64,000 bases of DNA from Spirosoma fluviale (GCA_945897085.1 CAMDEU010000001.1:1-64000); one strand, 5' to 3'; shown: positions 47,780-56,344, counted from the first letter of the stretch. Notes: a model not told the origin generated them from the letters alone. A program made the numbers and translations.

Positions 47780-48354
47780 TAGGTTCGGATATTGCATCCT
47801 ACCGCTCTCACTTGGGGAACCGCAGGTTTTTCTCCCCGCAGTACTTGAATCAACGCCATTTCAAGGTATTTTTCAGTTACGGCCCCTTCTACTTGTGGAT
47901 TATTGTCAATCGCACCTTTATAGACTAGCTCGGGACCAGTTTTGCCTGGCACCAGCAGAATTACCTCCGGAATTTTACTCACTTGGAAAAGTTGGGCCCA
48001 CTCTTGCTCTCCATCAATCAGATAAGGCATGTTAAGTCCGCTTTCATCTATGTAGGTACGCAGACGGCTTTGTTCAGACTCTGTTGGTTGTGCCTGTGGA
48101 TTGACAAGTGCAAATCCCATTCCTTGAGTTTGAAATTTATTTACTAGTGATTTGATGCGGTTTTCGTACAGTTTGGCAAATGGACAGGAGGGATCATGAA
48201 AAATGAGGACTACTCCTTTTTCATTTGCTAAGTTGGGCAAGGTTTGAAGGATACCGCTAACTGCATCCGTAGCAGAAAGTTGGTTGTATGTTTGACTAAA
48301 GGAGACCGAGTTGAGTCCAAATATGAGAAGCAGGCAGGCAAAGACTAGTTTCAT
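47776..48354 (-). CDS. Secreted thioredoxin-fold (redoxin) protein
   Basis: The product is 192 residues with a signal peptide (ACLLLIFGLNSVSFSQ). The thioredoxin-fold core has VLIFHDPSCPFAKLYENRI with a single Cys where a CxxC could be, a cis-Pro-like KIPEVILL, and a C-terminal VGCNIRTY with a second Cys. The two Cys could form a disulfide. It is similar to the AhpC/TSA-like proteins of Bacteroidota. Activity unknown. Start at M of MKLVFAC; an ATG two codons upstream is possible. Confidence 0.75.
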   Translation of the reverse strand: MKLVFACLLLIFGLNSVSFSQTYNQLSATDAVSGILQTLPNLANEKGVVLIFHDPSCPFAKLYENRIKSLVNKFQTQGMGFALVNPQAQPTESEQSRLRTYIDESGLNMPYLIDGEQEWAQLFQVSKIPEVILLVPGKTGPELVYKGAIDNNPQVEGAVTEKYLEMALIQVLRGEKPAVPQVRAVGCNIRTY

Positions 48355-48376
48355 GTGCATTGGGACGAAATCCATA

Positions 48377-49006
48377 CTACCAAATGGTATAAGTTAAGAT
48401 ATGGGTTTCATTTCGTTCTATCTGCACGTTGTAGTGGTGATCTTTAAAATCTGTCCCATGAATTTTGCCCTTGATCAAGGTTGCATCTGGAGCAAAAGGT
48501 TCCAATAAGATGTTGTCGCGTAAGGACACCCCTTTTTTTCCATGACATTTAAAAATGGATTCCTTTGCGGACCAGGCCATGGTGTAATGGGCAGGCTGCG
48601 GTTGAAGAAACTCCAACTCGCTTTCTGCTAAAAAGCGGGTCCCGATCCGAAGGATTTTTTCTCGGATTACTTCTATATCAATTCCCACTGGAAGCTCTCG
48701 GTGGTATATAGCTGCTGCATAGCCGCGGGTATGAGTTAAAGACACAAATCCTTGCCCATTCATGGGGTGTGACTTCCCATGCTCGTCCTTAAAAAAGCCT
48801 GGGTAGGGGATCTGGAGGAGTTCCAATGCTTCCTGAATGGCAAGTCTAGCTGTGCCCCATTCCTTTTTTCTTTCTGGGTGAGAAATATTGGCAAAGGAAA
48901 GTTTTTCTCGAAAACTTAAAAATTCTAAATCCTTTTCTGACAGTGAATCGATTATCTTCACTGACAAGGCTGAGGAAGAATCAATTTTTCCTATTTTTGT
49001 TTGCAT
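48377..49006 (-). CDS. 4'-phosphopantetheinyl transferase superfamily protein
   Basis: The product is 209 residues. The Sfp/AcpS-superfamily motifs are VGIDIEVI (metal-binding Asp) and WSAKESIFKCHGK (Glu and Lys). It transfers phosphopantetheine from CoA to a carrier protein; the target is unknown. The start at 49006 (MQTKIGK) is preferred because a longer frame to 49051 would overlap the divergent WD40 gene. Confidence 0.88.
   Translation of the reverse strand: MQTKIGKIDSSSALSVKIIDSLSEKDLEFLSFREKLSFANISHPERKKEWGTARLAIQEALELLQIPYPGFFKDEHGKSHPMNGQGFVSLTHTRGYAAAIYHRELPVGIDIEVIREKILRIGTRFLAESELEFLQPQPAHYTMAWSAKESIFKCHGKKGVSLRDNILLEPFAPDATLIKGKIHGTDFKDHHYNVQIERNETHILTYTIW
48992..48999 (+). promoter_or_regulatory. 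Candidate -7 box of the WD40-DivIVA operon
   Basis: TATTTTTG matches TAnnTTTG and lies 45 bases before the WD40 gene, inside the 5' end of the divergent phosphopantetheinyl transferase gene. Confidence 0.38.
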
Positions 49007-49044
49007 AGGCCCTAAAGGCGCAGCTAAGAGTGAGTTTCGAAGAT

Positions 49045-49965
49045 ATGTCAAAAATCCTAGTAAAAAAATTAAATACCCTTACTGGACACAATGACAGCAT
49101 ATATGCATTGAAAGAAGGCGCTGATCCTCGCTATTTTTATACGGGTGCCGGTGATGGGATGGTGGTAGAATGGGATTTAGATCATCCAAAAGATGGGGTC
49201 TTGCTTGCCCGACTTCCGCACTCGGTCTACGCACTAGAAGTAGATCCAAAGCGGAATTTTTTGATTGTAGGTCATAACTACGAGGGGATCCACGTGATAG
49301 ATTTGGAAGAAAAGAAGGAGAGCTGGAATTTAAAATTGAGCTCAGCTGCTATTTTTGATTTAAAGGTCTTTGGAGACGAACTATTTGTAGCGACAGGGGA
49401 TGGGGTTCTTATTGTGGTTGATATGCAAATGAGGGCAGTGAAAAGACAGGTGAAGCTTTCTTCCAAATCCATTCGAGTACTTGCCATTGCTCCTGAAAAA
49501 AAACACTTAGCCTTGGGCTTTAGTGATCACAGTATTCAGGTGCTAGATCTCGCTGCTGATGCTGTACCCATTGCCCGTCTTGAGAGTCATAGCAATTCGG
49601 TTTTTGCGTTGGGATACAGTCCTGATGCCAAAATACTCGTCTCAGGGGCAAGAGATGCCTGTTTAAAATTTTGGAGCACAGACCACTATTTACTCGAGGA
49701 AAATGTAGTGGCACATTTGTATGCTATTAATTATTTATCTTTCCGTGAAGACGGTAAATACTTAGTGACTTGTTCGATGGATAAATCACTAAAAATTTGG
49801 GAGATGACAAGTCGCAACCTAGTTAAAGTTATTGATAAGGCTAGGAATGCAGGTCACGGAACCTCTATAAATAAAGTCTTTTGGAGTACCTATTCTGGTG
49901 TTATTGTTTCGGTTTCAGACGACCGAGCTATAGCTATTTGGCAAATTGAAGCACAAAACCTATGA
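49045..49965 (+). CDS. WD40-repeat protein
   Basis: The product is 306 residues with about seven WD40 repeats (LTGHNDSIYAL, VVEWDLD, SGARDACLKFWSTD, TCSMDKSLKIWEM, SVSDDRAIAIWQI), no signal peptide, so a cytoplasmic beta propeller and probably a protein-binding scaffold. Its stop overlaps the DivIVA-like gene by four bases, so they are cotranslated. ATG at 49045; an upstream GTG is possible. Confidence 0.88.
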   Translation: MSKILVKKLNTLTGHNDSIYALKEGADPRYFYTGAGDGMVVEWDLDHPKDGVLLARLPHSVYALEVDPKRNFLIVGHNYEGIHVIDLEEKKESWNLKLSSAAIFDLKVFGDELFVATGDGVLIVVDMQMRAVKRQVKLSSKSIRVLAIAPEKKHLALGFSDHSIQVLDLAADAVPIARLESHSNSVFALGYSPDAKILVSGARDACLKFWSTDHYLLEENVVAHLYAINYLSFREDGKYLVTCSMDKSLKIWEMTSRNLVKVIDKARNAGHGTSINKVFWSTYSGVIVSVSDDRAIAIWQIEAQNL

Positions 49966-51065
49966 AAATTTCCCCTACGGCCATTCGGCAAAAAGCATTT
50001 GAAACCTCTTTTAGAGGTTATGAAAAAAAACAAGTCGCAGAATTCCTTGAGGAGATGAGTGTGGCTATGGAACAGGTCAACCAGGAGAACTTGGAGTTAA
50101 GAAGCCGCTTGCAACAAGTAGAGGGGGAATCTAAGCGTCTCAAGGATGTGGAAGATTCCCTATTTCGAACGCTTAAGACTGCTGAGGATACGGGGGCTGC
50201 CATCATTACGGAGGCTACCGAGGCTGCTGATCAAATAATTGCAGAGTCGAATCAAATTGCTGAACAAACTACCAAAGAGGCACAGCGCTATGCTGAGCAA
50301 TTGGGAACCTATTCCCAAGAGCAAGCAAGATTGATTACCCAGGCAGCAGAAGAAAATGCAAAAGAAGCCATGCGGGCATTGTCCGAAAACCTAAAGGGAC
50401 TAATCAAAAGTTATGAAGGCCTAGTTGAACAGCGGGAGGCCTTGGTTAAAAGCTTACGCCGGTTTTCAGAAGACGCATTAAATCAAATTGAACTTTCCGA
50501 AACGCATTTCTCTCGAATTGATGCCAAAGCTTACCTTCGCACTGCTGAAGAACTAACTCGCTCCAATTATTTTTCCGCAGCAAATTCAGCTGCGCTTGGA
50601 ATAGCAGTCAATCTAAGCTCAAATCAACCTGAAGAAGCGGTAGCAGAGCAGGAAGAAGAAGCTGAGCCGGTGCTAAGTGAAGAAAAAGAGGAGCTTGCGA
50701 GCAACTTTTCCGAGGAAGTCATCCAGGATGATTTTGTATCAGCCGAGGAAAACAGTTCTTTTCATGAAGAAGAACTTGTTTCAGAAGTTAAAGAGGATTC
50801 AGTTGAAGAATTGGCATTCGAAGCTGATGAAGACGAAGAATTTGTAGAGGAGGAAGAGTTAATTGAAGATGAGGGAGTTGAAGAAGAAAATGAAGGGGTA
50901 GAAGAGGAGTTGGAGGAGGAAGATGAGCCTGAAGTGCCCTCTGAAATCCAAACTGAAGTAGCGAACATGGAAGCACCTGAGGAACCTACCTCCGAGGTAG
51001 AGGATAAAAAGAAGCAAGAGGAGGACAAACCTTCCTCAGGGTCATTTTTTGATCAATTTGACTGA
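49962..51065 (+). CDS. DivIVA-domain coiled-coil protein with an acidic tail
   Basis: The product is 367 residues. Residues 1-60 match the DivIVA N-terminal domain (ISPTAIRQKAFETSFRGYEKKQVAEFL). A coiled coil follows to about 180, with Ala/Glu-rich heptads. From about 215 to 360 the chain is extremely rich in Glu with few positive charges, so it is likely disordered. DivIVA proteins bind curved membrane and recruit division or growth factors in Gram-positive bacteria; a role here is unknown. It sits between a WD40 protein and folB, overlapping both. Confidence 0.85.
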   Translation: MKISPTAIRQKAFETSFRGYEKKQVAEFLEEMSVAMEQVNQENLELRSRLQQVEGESKRLKDVEDSLFRTLKTAEDTGAAIITEATEAADQIIAESNQIAEQTTKEAQRYAEQLGTYSQEQARLITQAAEENAKEAMRALSENLKGLIKSYEGLVEQREALVKSLRRFSEDALNQIELSETHFSRIDAKAYLRTAEELTRSNYFSAANSAALGIAVNLSSNQPEEAVAEQEEEAEPVLSEEKEELASNFSEEVIQDDFVSAEENSSFHEEELVSEVKEDSVEELAFEADEDEEFVEEEELIEDEGVEEENEGVEEELEEEDEPEVPSEIQTEVANMEAPEEPTSEVEDKKKQEEDKPSSGSFFDQFD

Positions 51066-51430
51066 TGGGAAAAGTAGTGCTGGAGGGGATGGAGTTTTTT
51101 GGGTACCATGGCGTGTATCCTGAAGAAAATGTGCTGGGAAACCGGTTTACGGTAGACTTAGAACTTCATACCAATTTTAAGGTGGCCATGGAGACGGACC
51201 GTCTCGAAGGGACTATCGACTATGAGCAACTCTATAATCTTGTAAAAACTCGAATGGACCAACGTGTCAAGTTGCTCGAGCATCTAAGCTACGGCATCAT
51301 TCAGGACATCCGAGCAGCTTATCCTGAGGCACGCCAACTCCGGATAACGATCAAAAAGCAGCAGCCTGCCATTGGAGGCTTGGTTGATTTTTCTGGGGTA
51401 ACACTTTCCTATCCGGAAGATTTTTCCTGA
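51065..51430 (+). CDS. folB: Dihydroneopterin aldolase
   Basis: The product is 121 residues, the normal length, with FFGYHGVYPEENVLGNRF, the segment TIDYEQLYNLVKTRM, LLEHLSYGI and a C-terminal ITIKKQQPAIGG containing the catalytic Lys. It acts in folate synthesis. Its ATG shares a base with the DivIVA-like stop. Confidence 0.92.
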   Translation: MGKVVLEGMEFFGYHGVYPEENVLGNRFTVDLELHTNFKVAMETDRLEGTIDYEQLYNLVKTRMDQRVKLLEHLSYGIIQDIRAAYPEARQLRITIKKQQPAIGGLVDFSGVTLSYPEDFS

Positions 51431-51437
51431 ATAAGTC

Positions 51438-51893
51438 ATGTATACCCGAGCGGAACTATCAAAAATCCGAACGGAGTTTTGGATAACTTTTGGGCAATAC
51501 ATGAAGCCCGTTCCCAATGCGCAAGGGAGGAGAACCAATTGGCCTAATTACAAGACAGGAGTAAAGGATATTTATTTCCGCATGCGTGCAGAGCGCGATT
51601 ATGCAGCGATTGCCATCGAATTGGGACATGCTGATTTAGAAATGCAGGAGTTGGTGCTGGACCAATTTGGTCAACTTAAAAAAATCTTTGAAGGATGCTT
51701 GCAGGAGGAATGGAACTGGAAGTTGCATGTGGCGAATGACATGGGTCAAATCACTTCCAAAATCGAATGTGTTTTAGAAGGGGTCAATGTCCTCAATTCA
51801 GAAGATTGGCCTCGAATCATTTCTTTTCTCAAACCGAGAATAATTGCCTTGGACGACTTTTGGGATCAGGTAAAACCCGTATTTGAAGAGTAG
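51438..51893 (+). CDS. DUF4268 protein
   Basis: The product is 151 residues, cytoplasmic, matching DUF4268 by pattern (ELSKIRTEFWITFGQYMKPVPNAQGRRTNW, KDIYFRMRAERDYAAIAIELGH, ISFLKPRIIALDDFW). Families with this domain are sometimes fused to nuclease-like modules, but nothing here shows catalytic residues. Function unknown. Last gene of the WD40-DivIVA-folB operon. Confidence 0.78.
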   Translation: MYTRAELSKIRTEFWITFGQYMKPVPNAQGRRTNWPNYKTGVKDIYFRMRAERDYAAIAIELGHADLEMQELVLDQFGQLKKIFEGCLQEEWNWKLHVANDMGQITSKIECVLEGVNVLNSEDWPRIISFLKPRIIALDDFWDQVKPVFEE

Positions 51894-51929
51894 TAATTTC
51901 TGGTTGCAGCAGGGCTTTAAAAAAGTAAA

Positions 51930-52244
51930 TTAAAGGTCGTGTCGCTTAGGAATACTTGGGTTAGTAAACGTGAATCCTCTCGCTTCATCGCCCTCAAAAA
52001 AATCTAATTGCATCCCCATCAAAAACATGAGGTGTTTTTTCTCAATGAGTACTGGAATACTTTGAATTTCAAAGCGCTGGTCTTCAGGCTTTTTTTTATC
52101 AAAACCTAGGGCAAAAGCCATCCCCCCACAACCACCACCTTTGACGCCTACCCGCAGAAAATAATCTTCGGGAATATTCTTGGTAGCCATGATGTGCTTG
52201 ATTTCAAGCTCCGCTTTGGGCGTTATTTCGATGGGAATCAACAT
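51930..52244 (-). CDS. HesB/IscA-like protein lacking the C-terminal cysteines
   Basis: The product is 104 residues. It has the IscA fold (ITPKAELEIKHIM, LRVGVKGGGCGGMAFALGF) but only one Cys. The C-terminal CxC needed for Fe-S binding is replaced by FTNPSIPKRHDL. Compare the second family member at 55907, which keeps it. It may be a scaffold-like or non-Fe-S variant. Confidence 0.88.
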   Translation of the reverse strand: MLIPIEITPKAELEIKHIMATKNIPEDYFLRVGVKGGGCGGMAFALGFDKKKPEDQRFEIQSIPVLIEKKHLMFLMGMQLDFFEGDEARGFTFTNPSIPKRHDL

Positions 52245-52355
52245 GTAATTTAAAGCAACAAGTGTGTGGATTAGTTCAACTTGATTTGTAAACTTACTCG
52301 TTTACTCAGTTTTTTGGCAACAAAGAATTGCAGATATTCGAATTAAAATTTAGAC

Positions 52356-52877
52356 ATGACTTACCTTCTCGAACTTTTAAAAATACTTCTTCCTGCTACC
52401 GCAGTTCTATATGGGATGTATTTGGTGGTAGTTTCTTTTTTATCCAAGGAAAAGGAAAAATTAAAGTTGGATCTACGAAGCCAGCAAGCGAATCTGGTTC
52501 TTCCCATTCGGCTTCAGGCGGCCGAACGGCTTTGCCTCCTGCTGGAACGTATTACGCCAGCTCAAGTGATCCGAAGGGCCATTCCTGGACAGTTTTCTGC
52601 GGAAGAACTGCATCATCACCTCATCTCAGAAATCAGAGAGGAGTTTAACCACAATGCCAGCCAGCAGGTGTACTTCTCTGAAGATACCTGGGATGCAGTA
52701 CGAATTGCAGTAGAAGAGGTGATCTCCCGCATCAATGTGAGTCGCCAACAATTGAATGAATCCGCTTCCGGTGTAGACTTGGCAAAGGTGGTATTGACCC
52801 AGTCCTTTGACCGGAAAAACGACCCGATTGCCTTGGCTATTCGCAAAGTGAAGACGGAAGTCAGTGTCTATTTTTAA
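52356..52877 (+). CDS. Conserved membrane-anchored protein of unknown function
   Basis: The product is 173 residues. The N-terminal segment LLELLKILLPATAVLYGMYLVVVSFL is one membrane helix, followed by a charged helical cytoplasmic or periplasmic region (RLQAAERLCLLLERITP, AIPGQFSAEELHHHLISEIREEFNHNA). It resembles small conserved Bacteroidota proteins (DUF7935-type by memory). Divergent from the HesB-like gene. The 111-base gap contains GTAAAC-n6-GTTTAC (52288-52305), a weak inverted repeat. Confidence 0.7.
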   Translation: MTYLLELLKILLPATAVLYGMYLVVVSFLSKEKEKLKLDLRSQQANLVLPIRLQAAERLCLLLERITPAQVIRRAIPGQFSAEELHHHLISEIREEFNHNASQQVYFSEDTWDAVRIAVEEVISRINVSRQQLNESASGVDLAKVVLTQSFDRKNDPIALAIRKVKTEVSVYF

Positions 52878-52931
52878 ACTATAATTCACCAAAAAAATAC
52901 GATCAAGTACTACAGAATTGGAGTTAGTAGT

Positions 52932-53078
52932 TTGAAAACACGATTTTTTAAACCAATTCCAAAATACCTGATGGATCAGCATGCAGCCTTTAAGAAAAAT
53001 TCAGAAAGCCGATCCTATTCAGATTTTTTGGAAGAAGGGCATCTTTGGTATGCCAAAAACAAACAGAAAGACCTCTAA
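52932..53078 (+). CDS. Possible 48-residue basic protein (TTG start)
   Basis: Not found by standard thresholds. From the TTG at 52932 to a TAA at 53076-53078 the frame encodes KTRFFKPIPKYLMDQH, then a charged helix and EEGHLWYAKNKQKDL. Composition is protein-like with no rare codon pattern. An internal ATG at 52971 gives 35 residues. I do not recognise it. It lies on the same strand as both neighbours, 54 bases after one and 38 before the other. Confidence 0.45.
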   Translation: MKTRFFKPIPKYLMDQHAAFKKNSESRSYSDFLEEGHLWYAKNKQKDL

Positions 53079-53116
53079 AGTGAAATCTATCCTTTAATTT
53101 CTTCAACTTTGATTCC

Positions 53117-53836
53117 ATGACTATTGCTTTGATTTCTGGAACTTCGGGATTAGTAGGGATGCAGCTCCTGCATCAACTCCTTCGTAATTCTGTATATAGC
53201 TATGTGATCAGTGTAGGGCGAAGGAGCCTTGCCTTGAAGCACGAGAAATTGCTCCAAATCGATGGGGACATGCCTAAATTAACTACTTGGGCCTGGGAAG
53301 ATAAAATCAATGCGCAGTCTTTGGGAGGAGCATACCATACTTTGGTGTTGGCCTTGCAAGAAAAAAAGGTGACCGTACATGCTTTTTGTTGCTTGGGCAC
53401 GACCATTAAGCAGGTGGGCTCCAAGGATAAATTTTATGCAGTGGACCACGATTTGGTGCTTGAATTTGCTTCTTGGTCCAAGAAACTAGGGGCTTCAAAG
53501 TTTTTATATGTCTCTGCGATGGGAGCTAATCCCCAATCTTCTATTTTTTATAACCAAGTAAAAGGCAAGACGGAAGAGGATTTAAAGGCAATTGGATTCC
53601 CATATTTAGGTCTATTTCGTCCTTCCTTGTTATTGGGAGCTCGCCATGAATTTCGTTTTGGTGAACAAGTGGCCACCTTTTTTATGATGCCTTTGAGTTG
53701 GCTGAAGCTTGGAAAAAATATTCGCCCCATTCGGGACCATGTAGTTGCCAAATCTTTGGTTAATGTGGCGCTAAGCGATTCAAAAAGCAGTATGGACTGC
53801 TTTTTATCTGGTAAAATGCAAGAATTAGGAGCATGA
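53117..53836 (+). CDS. NAD(P)-binding short-chain-type oxidoreductase (atypical SDR/HTATIP2-like)
   Basis: The product is 239 residues. It has a Rossmann start (IALISGTSGLVGMQLLHQLL, that is, TxxxGxxG), AFCCLGTTIKQVGS and FLYVSAMGANPQSSIFYNQVKGKTEEDL with the YxxxK-like pair, then FRPSLLLGARHE. It is like the NAD(P)-binding proteins grouped with yeast/human HTATIP2 homologs. Substrate unknown. Overlaps dtd by four bases (ATGA). Confidence 0.82.
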   Translation: MTIALISGTSGLVGMQLLHQLLRNSVYSYVISVGRRSLALKHEKLLQIDGDMPKLTTWAWEDKINAQSLGGAYHTLVLALQEKKVTVHAFCCLGTTIKQVGSKDKFYAVDHDLVLEFASWSKKLGASKFLYVSAMGANPQSSIFYNQVKGKTEEDLKAIGFPYLGLFRPSLLLGARHEFRFGEQVATFFMMPLSWLKLGKNIRPIRDHVVAKSLVNVALSDSKSSMDCFLSGKMQELGA

Positions 53837-54285
53837 TTGCAGTGATTCAACGAGTTTCAGAGTCCTCGGTGACCATCGATGGAAAAGTCAAATCCAAAAT
53901 TGGAACAGGACTGTTGGTTCTTTTGGGAATCGAAGAGGCGGACGGGAAGGAGGACCTCGAATGGCTCGCAAAAAAAATAGTCAACCTTCGCATTTTTCCA
54001 GACGAGCAAGAAGTGATGAACAAGAGTCTACTGGATGTGGGCGGAGAGCTATTGTTGGTATCGCAGTTTACCCTGCATGCAAGTACCAAAAAGGGCAATC
54101 GTCCATCTTACATTAAAGCAGCACGGCCTGAGATCGCCCTACCCTTGTACGAGGAAGCGATCAGGGTCCTAGCCGTAGAATTAGGGAAATCCATCAGCAC
54201 TGGAACCTTTGGTGCAGATATGAAAGTGAGCCTGATCAATGATGGGCCTGTTACCCTGATCATGGATACCAAAAACAAGGTTTAA
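53833..54285 (+). CDS. dtd: D-aminoacyl-tRNA deacylase
   Basis: The product is 150 residues, the normal length. MIAVIQRVSESSVTIDGK, SQFTLHASTKKGNRPSY (SQFTL active motif) and the C-terminal NDGPVTLIMDT (the GPVT motif) are all present. It hydrolyses D-amino acids mischarged on tRNA. Convergent with thiL, 35 bases apart. Confidence 0.95.
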   Translation: MIAVIQRVSESSVTIDGKVKSKIGTGLLVLLGIEEADGKEDLEWLAKKIVNLRIFPDEQEVMNKSLLDVGGELLLVSQFTLHASTKKGNRPSYIKAARPEIALPLYEEAIRVLAVELGKSISTGTFGADMKVSLINDGPVTLIMDTKNKV

Positions 54286-54320
54286 TACAACTCCAAATTT
54301 TAAGGAAGTGAGGCCGTAGC

Positions 54321-55349
54321 TTAGAAGTGCTTCCAGCCCTGGGCTTTGATTTGTACCGCAGTACCGCTTTTGGTAACCAGGAATTTCCCTTCTTCTGCTT
54401 TCGTGATATGCCCAATAAAATGCACATCAGGATGCTTTTCCAGTTTGGCAAAATCCTTTTGGTCAATCGTAAATAGCAATTCATAATCCTCTCCACCATT
54501 CATCACACAGGTGATGGGGTCGAGGTTGAGTTCGACGGCTGTATCAAAGGTTTGCTTGTCAATAGGCAGCTTATCCTCGTAAATCGTAGCTCCAACATTC
54601 GAAGCCTTGCAGAGGTGAAAAATCTCAGATGCCAGCCCATCGGAAATATCGATCATGCTGCTCGGTACCACGTCTAGTTCTCGGAGCTCGTGGATGATGT
54701 CCATGCGGGCATCGGGACGAAGTTGACGTCCTGTAACCACCGTATATTTCTCCAGTTCTGGCTTCATTTCTGGATTGGAGAGGAAAACCTGCTTTTCTCG
54801 TTCTAGAATCTGAAGTCCTACCAGTGCCGCACCGAGGTCGCCGGTTACGCAGAGAATATCATTTACTTGGGCCCCTGAGCGGTAGGAGAGTTGCTCTTTT
54901 TTGGCCTGACCCATAGCTGTGACGGAAATCACGAGCCCAGAACGGGAGGCGGTGGTATCGCCTCCAACCAAATCTACTCCATACTGCTCACAAGCGGCAT
55001 ATATTCCTTCGTAGAGTGCTTGAACTGCTTCTACTGAAAATCGATTGGATAAGGCAATACTGACCGTAATCTGGGTAGGAATGGCATTCATAGCAGCAAT
55101 ATCTGATACATTCACCGCTACAGCCTTGAATCCCAGGTGAGGGAGGGGAGTGTAGGCAAGGTCAAAATGTACCCCTTCCAAAAGTAAATCGGTACTTACG
55201 ACAGTCACTTGATCGCCAGCATCGAGTACTGCCGCATCGTCACCGATTCCCTTAAGTGTAGATGGATTTTTGACTAGTGCACCTTTGGCGAGCTGCTCAA
55301 TTAAGCCAAACTCTCCCAATTCACTTATTTCAGTTCTTTTCTCAGACAT
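54321..55349 (-). CDS. thiL: Thiamine-phosphate kinase
   Basis: The product is 342 residues. ATP-binding motifs include KGIGDDAAVLDAG and VVSTDLLLEGVHFD, with VNVSDIAAMNAIP, LVGGDTTASR, TGDLGAALVGLQ and DISDGLASE. It phosphorylates thiamine monophosphate to the diphosphate. No TPP riboswitch is visible in the 48 bases to the next gene. Confidence 0.94.
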   Translation of the reverse strand: MSEKRTEISELGEFGLIEQLAKGALVKNPSTLKGIGDDAAVLDAGDQVTVVSTDLLLEGVHFDLAYTPLPHLGFKAVAVNVSDIAAMNAIPTQITVSIALSNRFSVEAVQALYEGIYAACEQYGVDLVGGDTTASRSGLVISVTAMGQAKKEQLSYRSGAQVNDILCVTGDLGAALVGLQILEREKQVFLSNPEMKPELEKYTVVTGRQLRPDARMDIIHELRELDVVPSSMIDISDGLASEIFHLCKASNVGATIYEDKLPIDKQTFDTAVELNLDPITCVMNGGEDYELLFTIDQKDFAKLEKHPDVHFIGHITKAEEGKFLVTKSGTAVQIKAQGWKHF

Positions 55350-55397
55350 GCTTTTTGTAGTTGTAGCAGTAAAGGCTATTGATAATTTGGAGGTGCT

Positions 55398-55814
55398 TTA
55401 GAGTTTTTCTGGGTTGGGATTTGTTTGACACAATTCCACCAACACCCCGTTGGTACTGCGCGGATGCAGAAATACCACGATTTTGTTATCGGCACCTTTT
55501 TTGGGAACCTCATTTAAAATCTCAAAACCTTCGGCTTTCAGTCGGGACATTTCGGCATAGATATCTTCCACATCAAAGGCAATGTGGTGGATCCCTTCGG
55601 ATTTTTTTTCGATGAATTTGGCGATGGGAGAATCAGCTCTGCTAGCTTGAAGCAATTCGATTTTGGTGTCGCCCACTTGAAAAAAACTTGTTTCAACACC
55701 CTCAGCCGCAACTGTCTCTGATTTATAAGGAGGGTTTCCCAGGAGCCGCTGAAAGAGTTCGTTGGATTTTTTTAGGTCAGCGACCGCAATTCCAAGATGT
55801 TCGATTTTCCTCAT
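55398..55814 (-). CDS. mce: Methylmalonyl-CoA epimerase
   Basis: The product is 138 residues of two beta-alpha-beta-beta-beta modules of the vicinal oxygen chelate fold, with MRKIEHLGIAVADL (metal His), GVETSFFQVGDTKIELLQ, GIHHIAFDV (His) and GVLVELCQ (Glu). It interconverts methylmalonyl-CoA epimers in propionate/succinyl-CoA metabolism. Upstream of thiL on the same strand. Confidence 0.93.
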   Translation of the reverse strand: MRKIEHLGIAVADLKKSNELFQRLLGNPPYKSETVAAEGVETSFFQVGDTKIELLQASRADSPIAKFIEKKSEGIHHIAFDVEDIYAEMSRLKAEGFEILNEVPKKGADNKIVVFLHPRSTNGVLVELCQTNPNPEKL

Positions 55815-55827
55815 GCCATTAATTTGT

Positions 55828-55835
55828 ATCTTTGT
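55828..55835 (+). promoter_or_regulatory. Candidate -7 box of the iscA gene
   Basis: TATCTTTG, a full TAnnTTTG match, 71 bases before the ATG at 55907. Confidence 0.38.
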
Positions 55836-55906
55836 TTGAATCTTTTTCTCCCGTAGGTAGTTTAACGGGGAAGAAGGAACAAATCAAAGTGTAAAGATAT
55901 AAAGAT

Positions 55907-56233
55907 ATGATCACCGTTTCTGACAAAGCCAAAGAGAGAATTCTTGAATTGAAAAAAGAAGAGGGGAGAATGGAGCAAGAGAACATTCGTGTATCTGTGA
56001 AAGGAGGAGGCTGTTCTGGTTTGATGTACGAGTTGGGCTTCGATGCGCAATTGGTAGACAGCGACCATGTATTTGAGGACAAGGGCGTCAAAATTTTGGT
56101 AGACAAAAAAAGCCTCTTGTACTTAGTGGGTACGACTTTGGAATTTTCCGATGGGCTAAATGGCAAGGGATTTCAGTTTGTAAATCCCAATGCTAACCGT
56201 ACCTGTGGATGTGGTGAAAGTTTCTCCGTCTAA
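55907..56233 (+). CDS. Iron-sulfur cluster assembly protein of the IscA/HesB family
   Basis: The product is 108 residues. It keeps all three cluster ligands: GGGCSGLMYEL and the C-terminal RTCGCGESF. It probably carries Fe-S clusters to target enzymes. Compared with the family member at 51930-52244, this is the complete version. A terminator follows. Confidence 0.93.
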   Translation: MITVSDKAKERILELKKEEGRMEQENIRVSVKGGGCSGLMYELGFDAQLVDSDHVFEDKGVKILVDKKSLLYLVGTTLEFSDGLNGKGFQFVNPNANRTCGCGESFSV

Positions 56234-56254
56234 GCGATCAAAAACATAAACACT

Positions 56255-56282
56255 AAAGCAGCTTCCACGAGCTGCTTTTTTT
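56255..56282 (+). terminator. Rho-independent terminator of the iscA gene
   Basis: AAAGCAGCT (56255-56263) pairs perfectly with AGCTGCTTT (56270-56278) around a 6-base loop, followed by T to 56282. Confidence 0.88.
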
Positions 56283-56336
56283 ATGTGCAATCTCAAAATA
56301 TATCTTCTTGCTTACCCCATTTTTTAGGGCATTGCT

Positions 56337-56344
56337 TACCTTTA
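56337..56344 (+). promoter_or_regulatory. Candidate -7 box of gcvT
   Basis: TACCTTTA agrees with TAnnTTTG in 5 of 6 positions, 26 bases before the ATG at 56370. No glycine riboswitch is visible in the gap. Confidence 0.3.
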
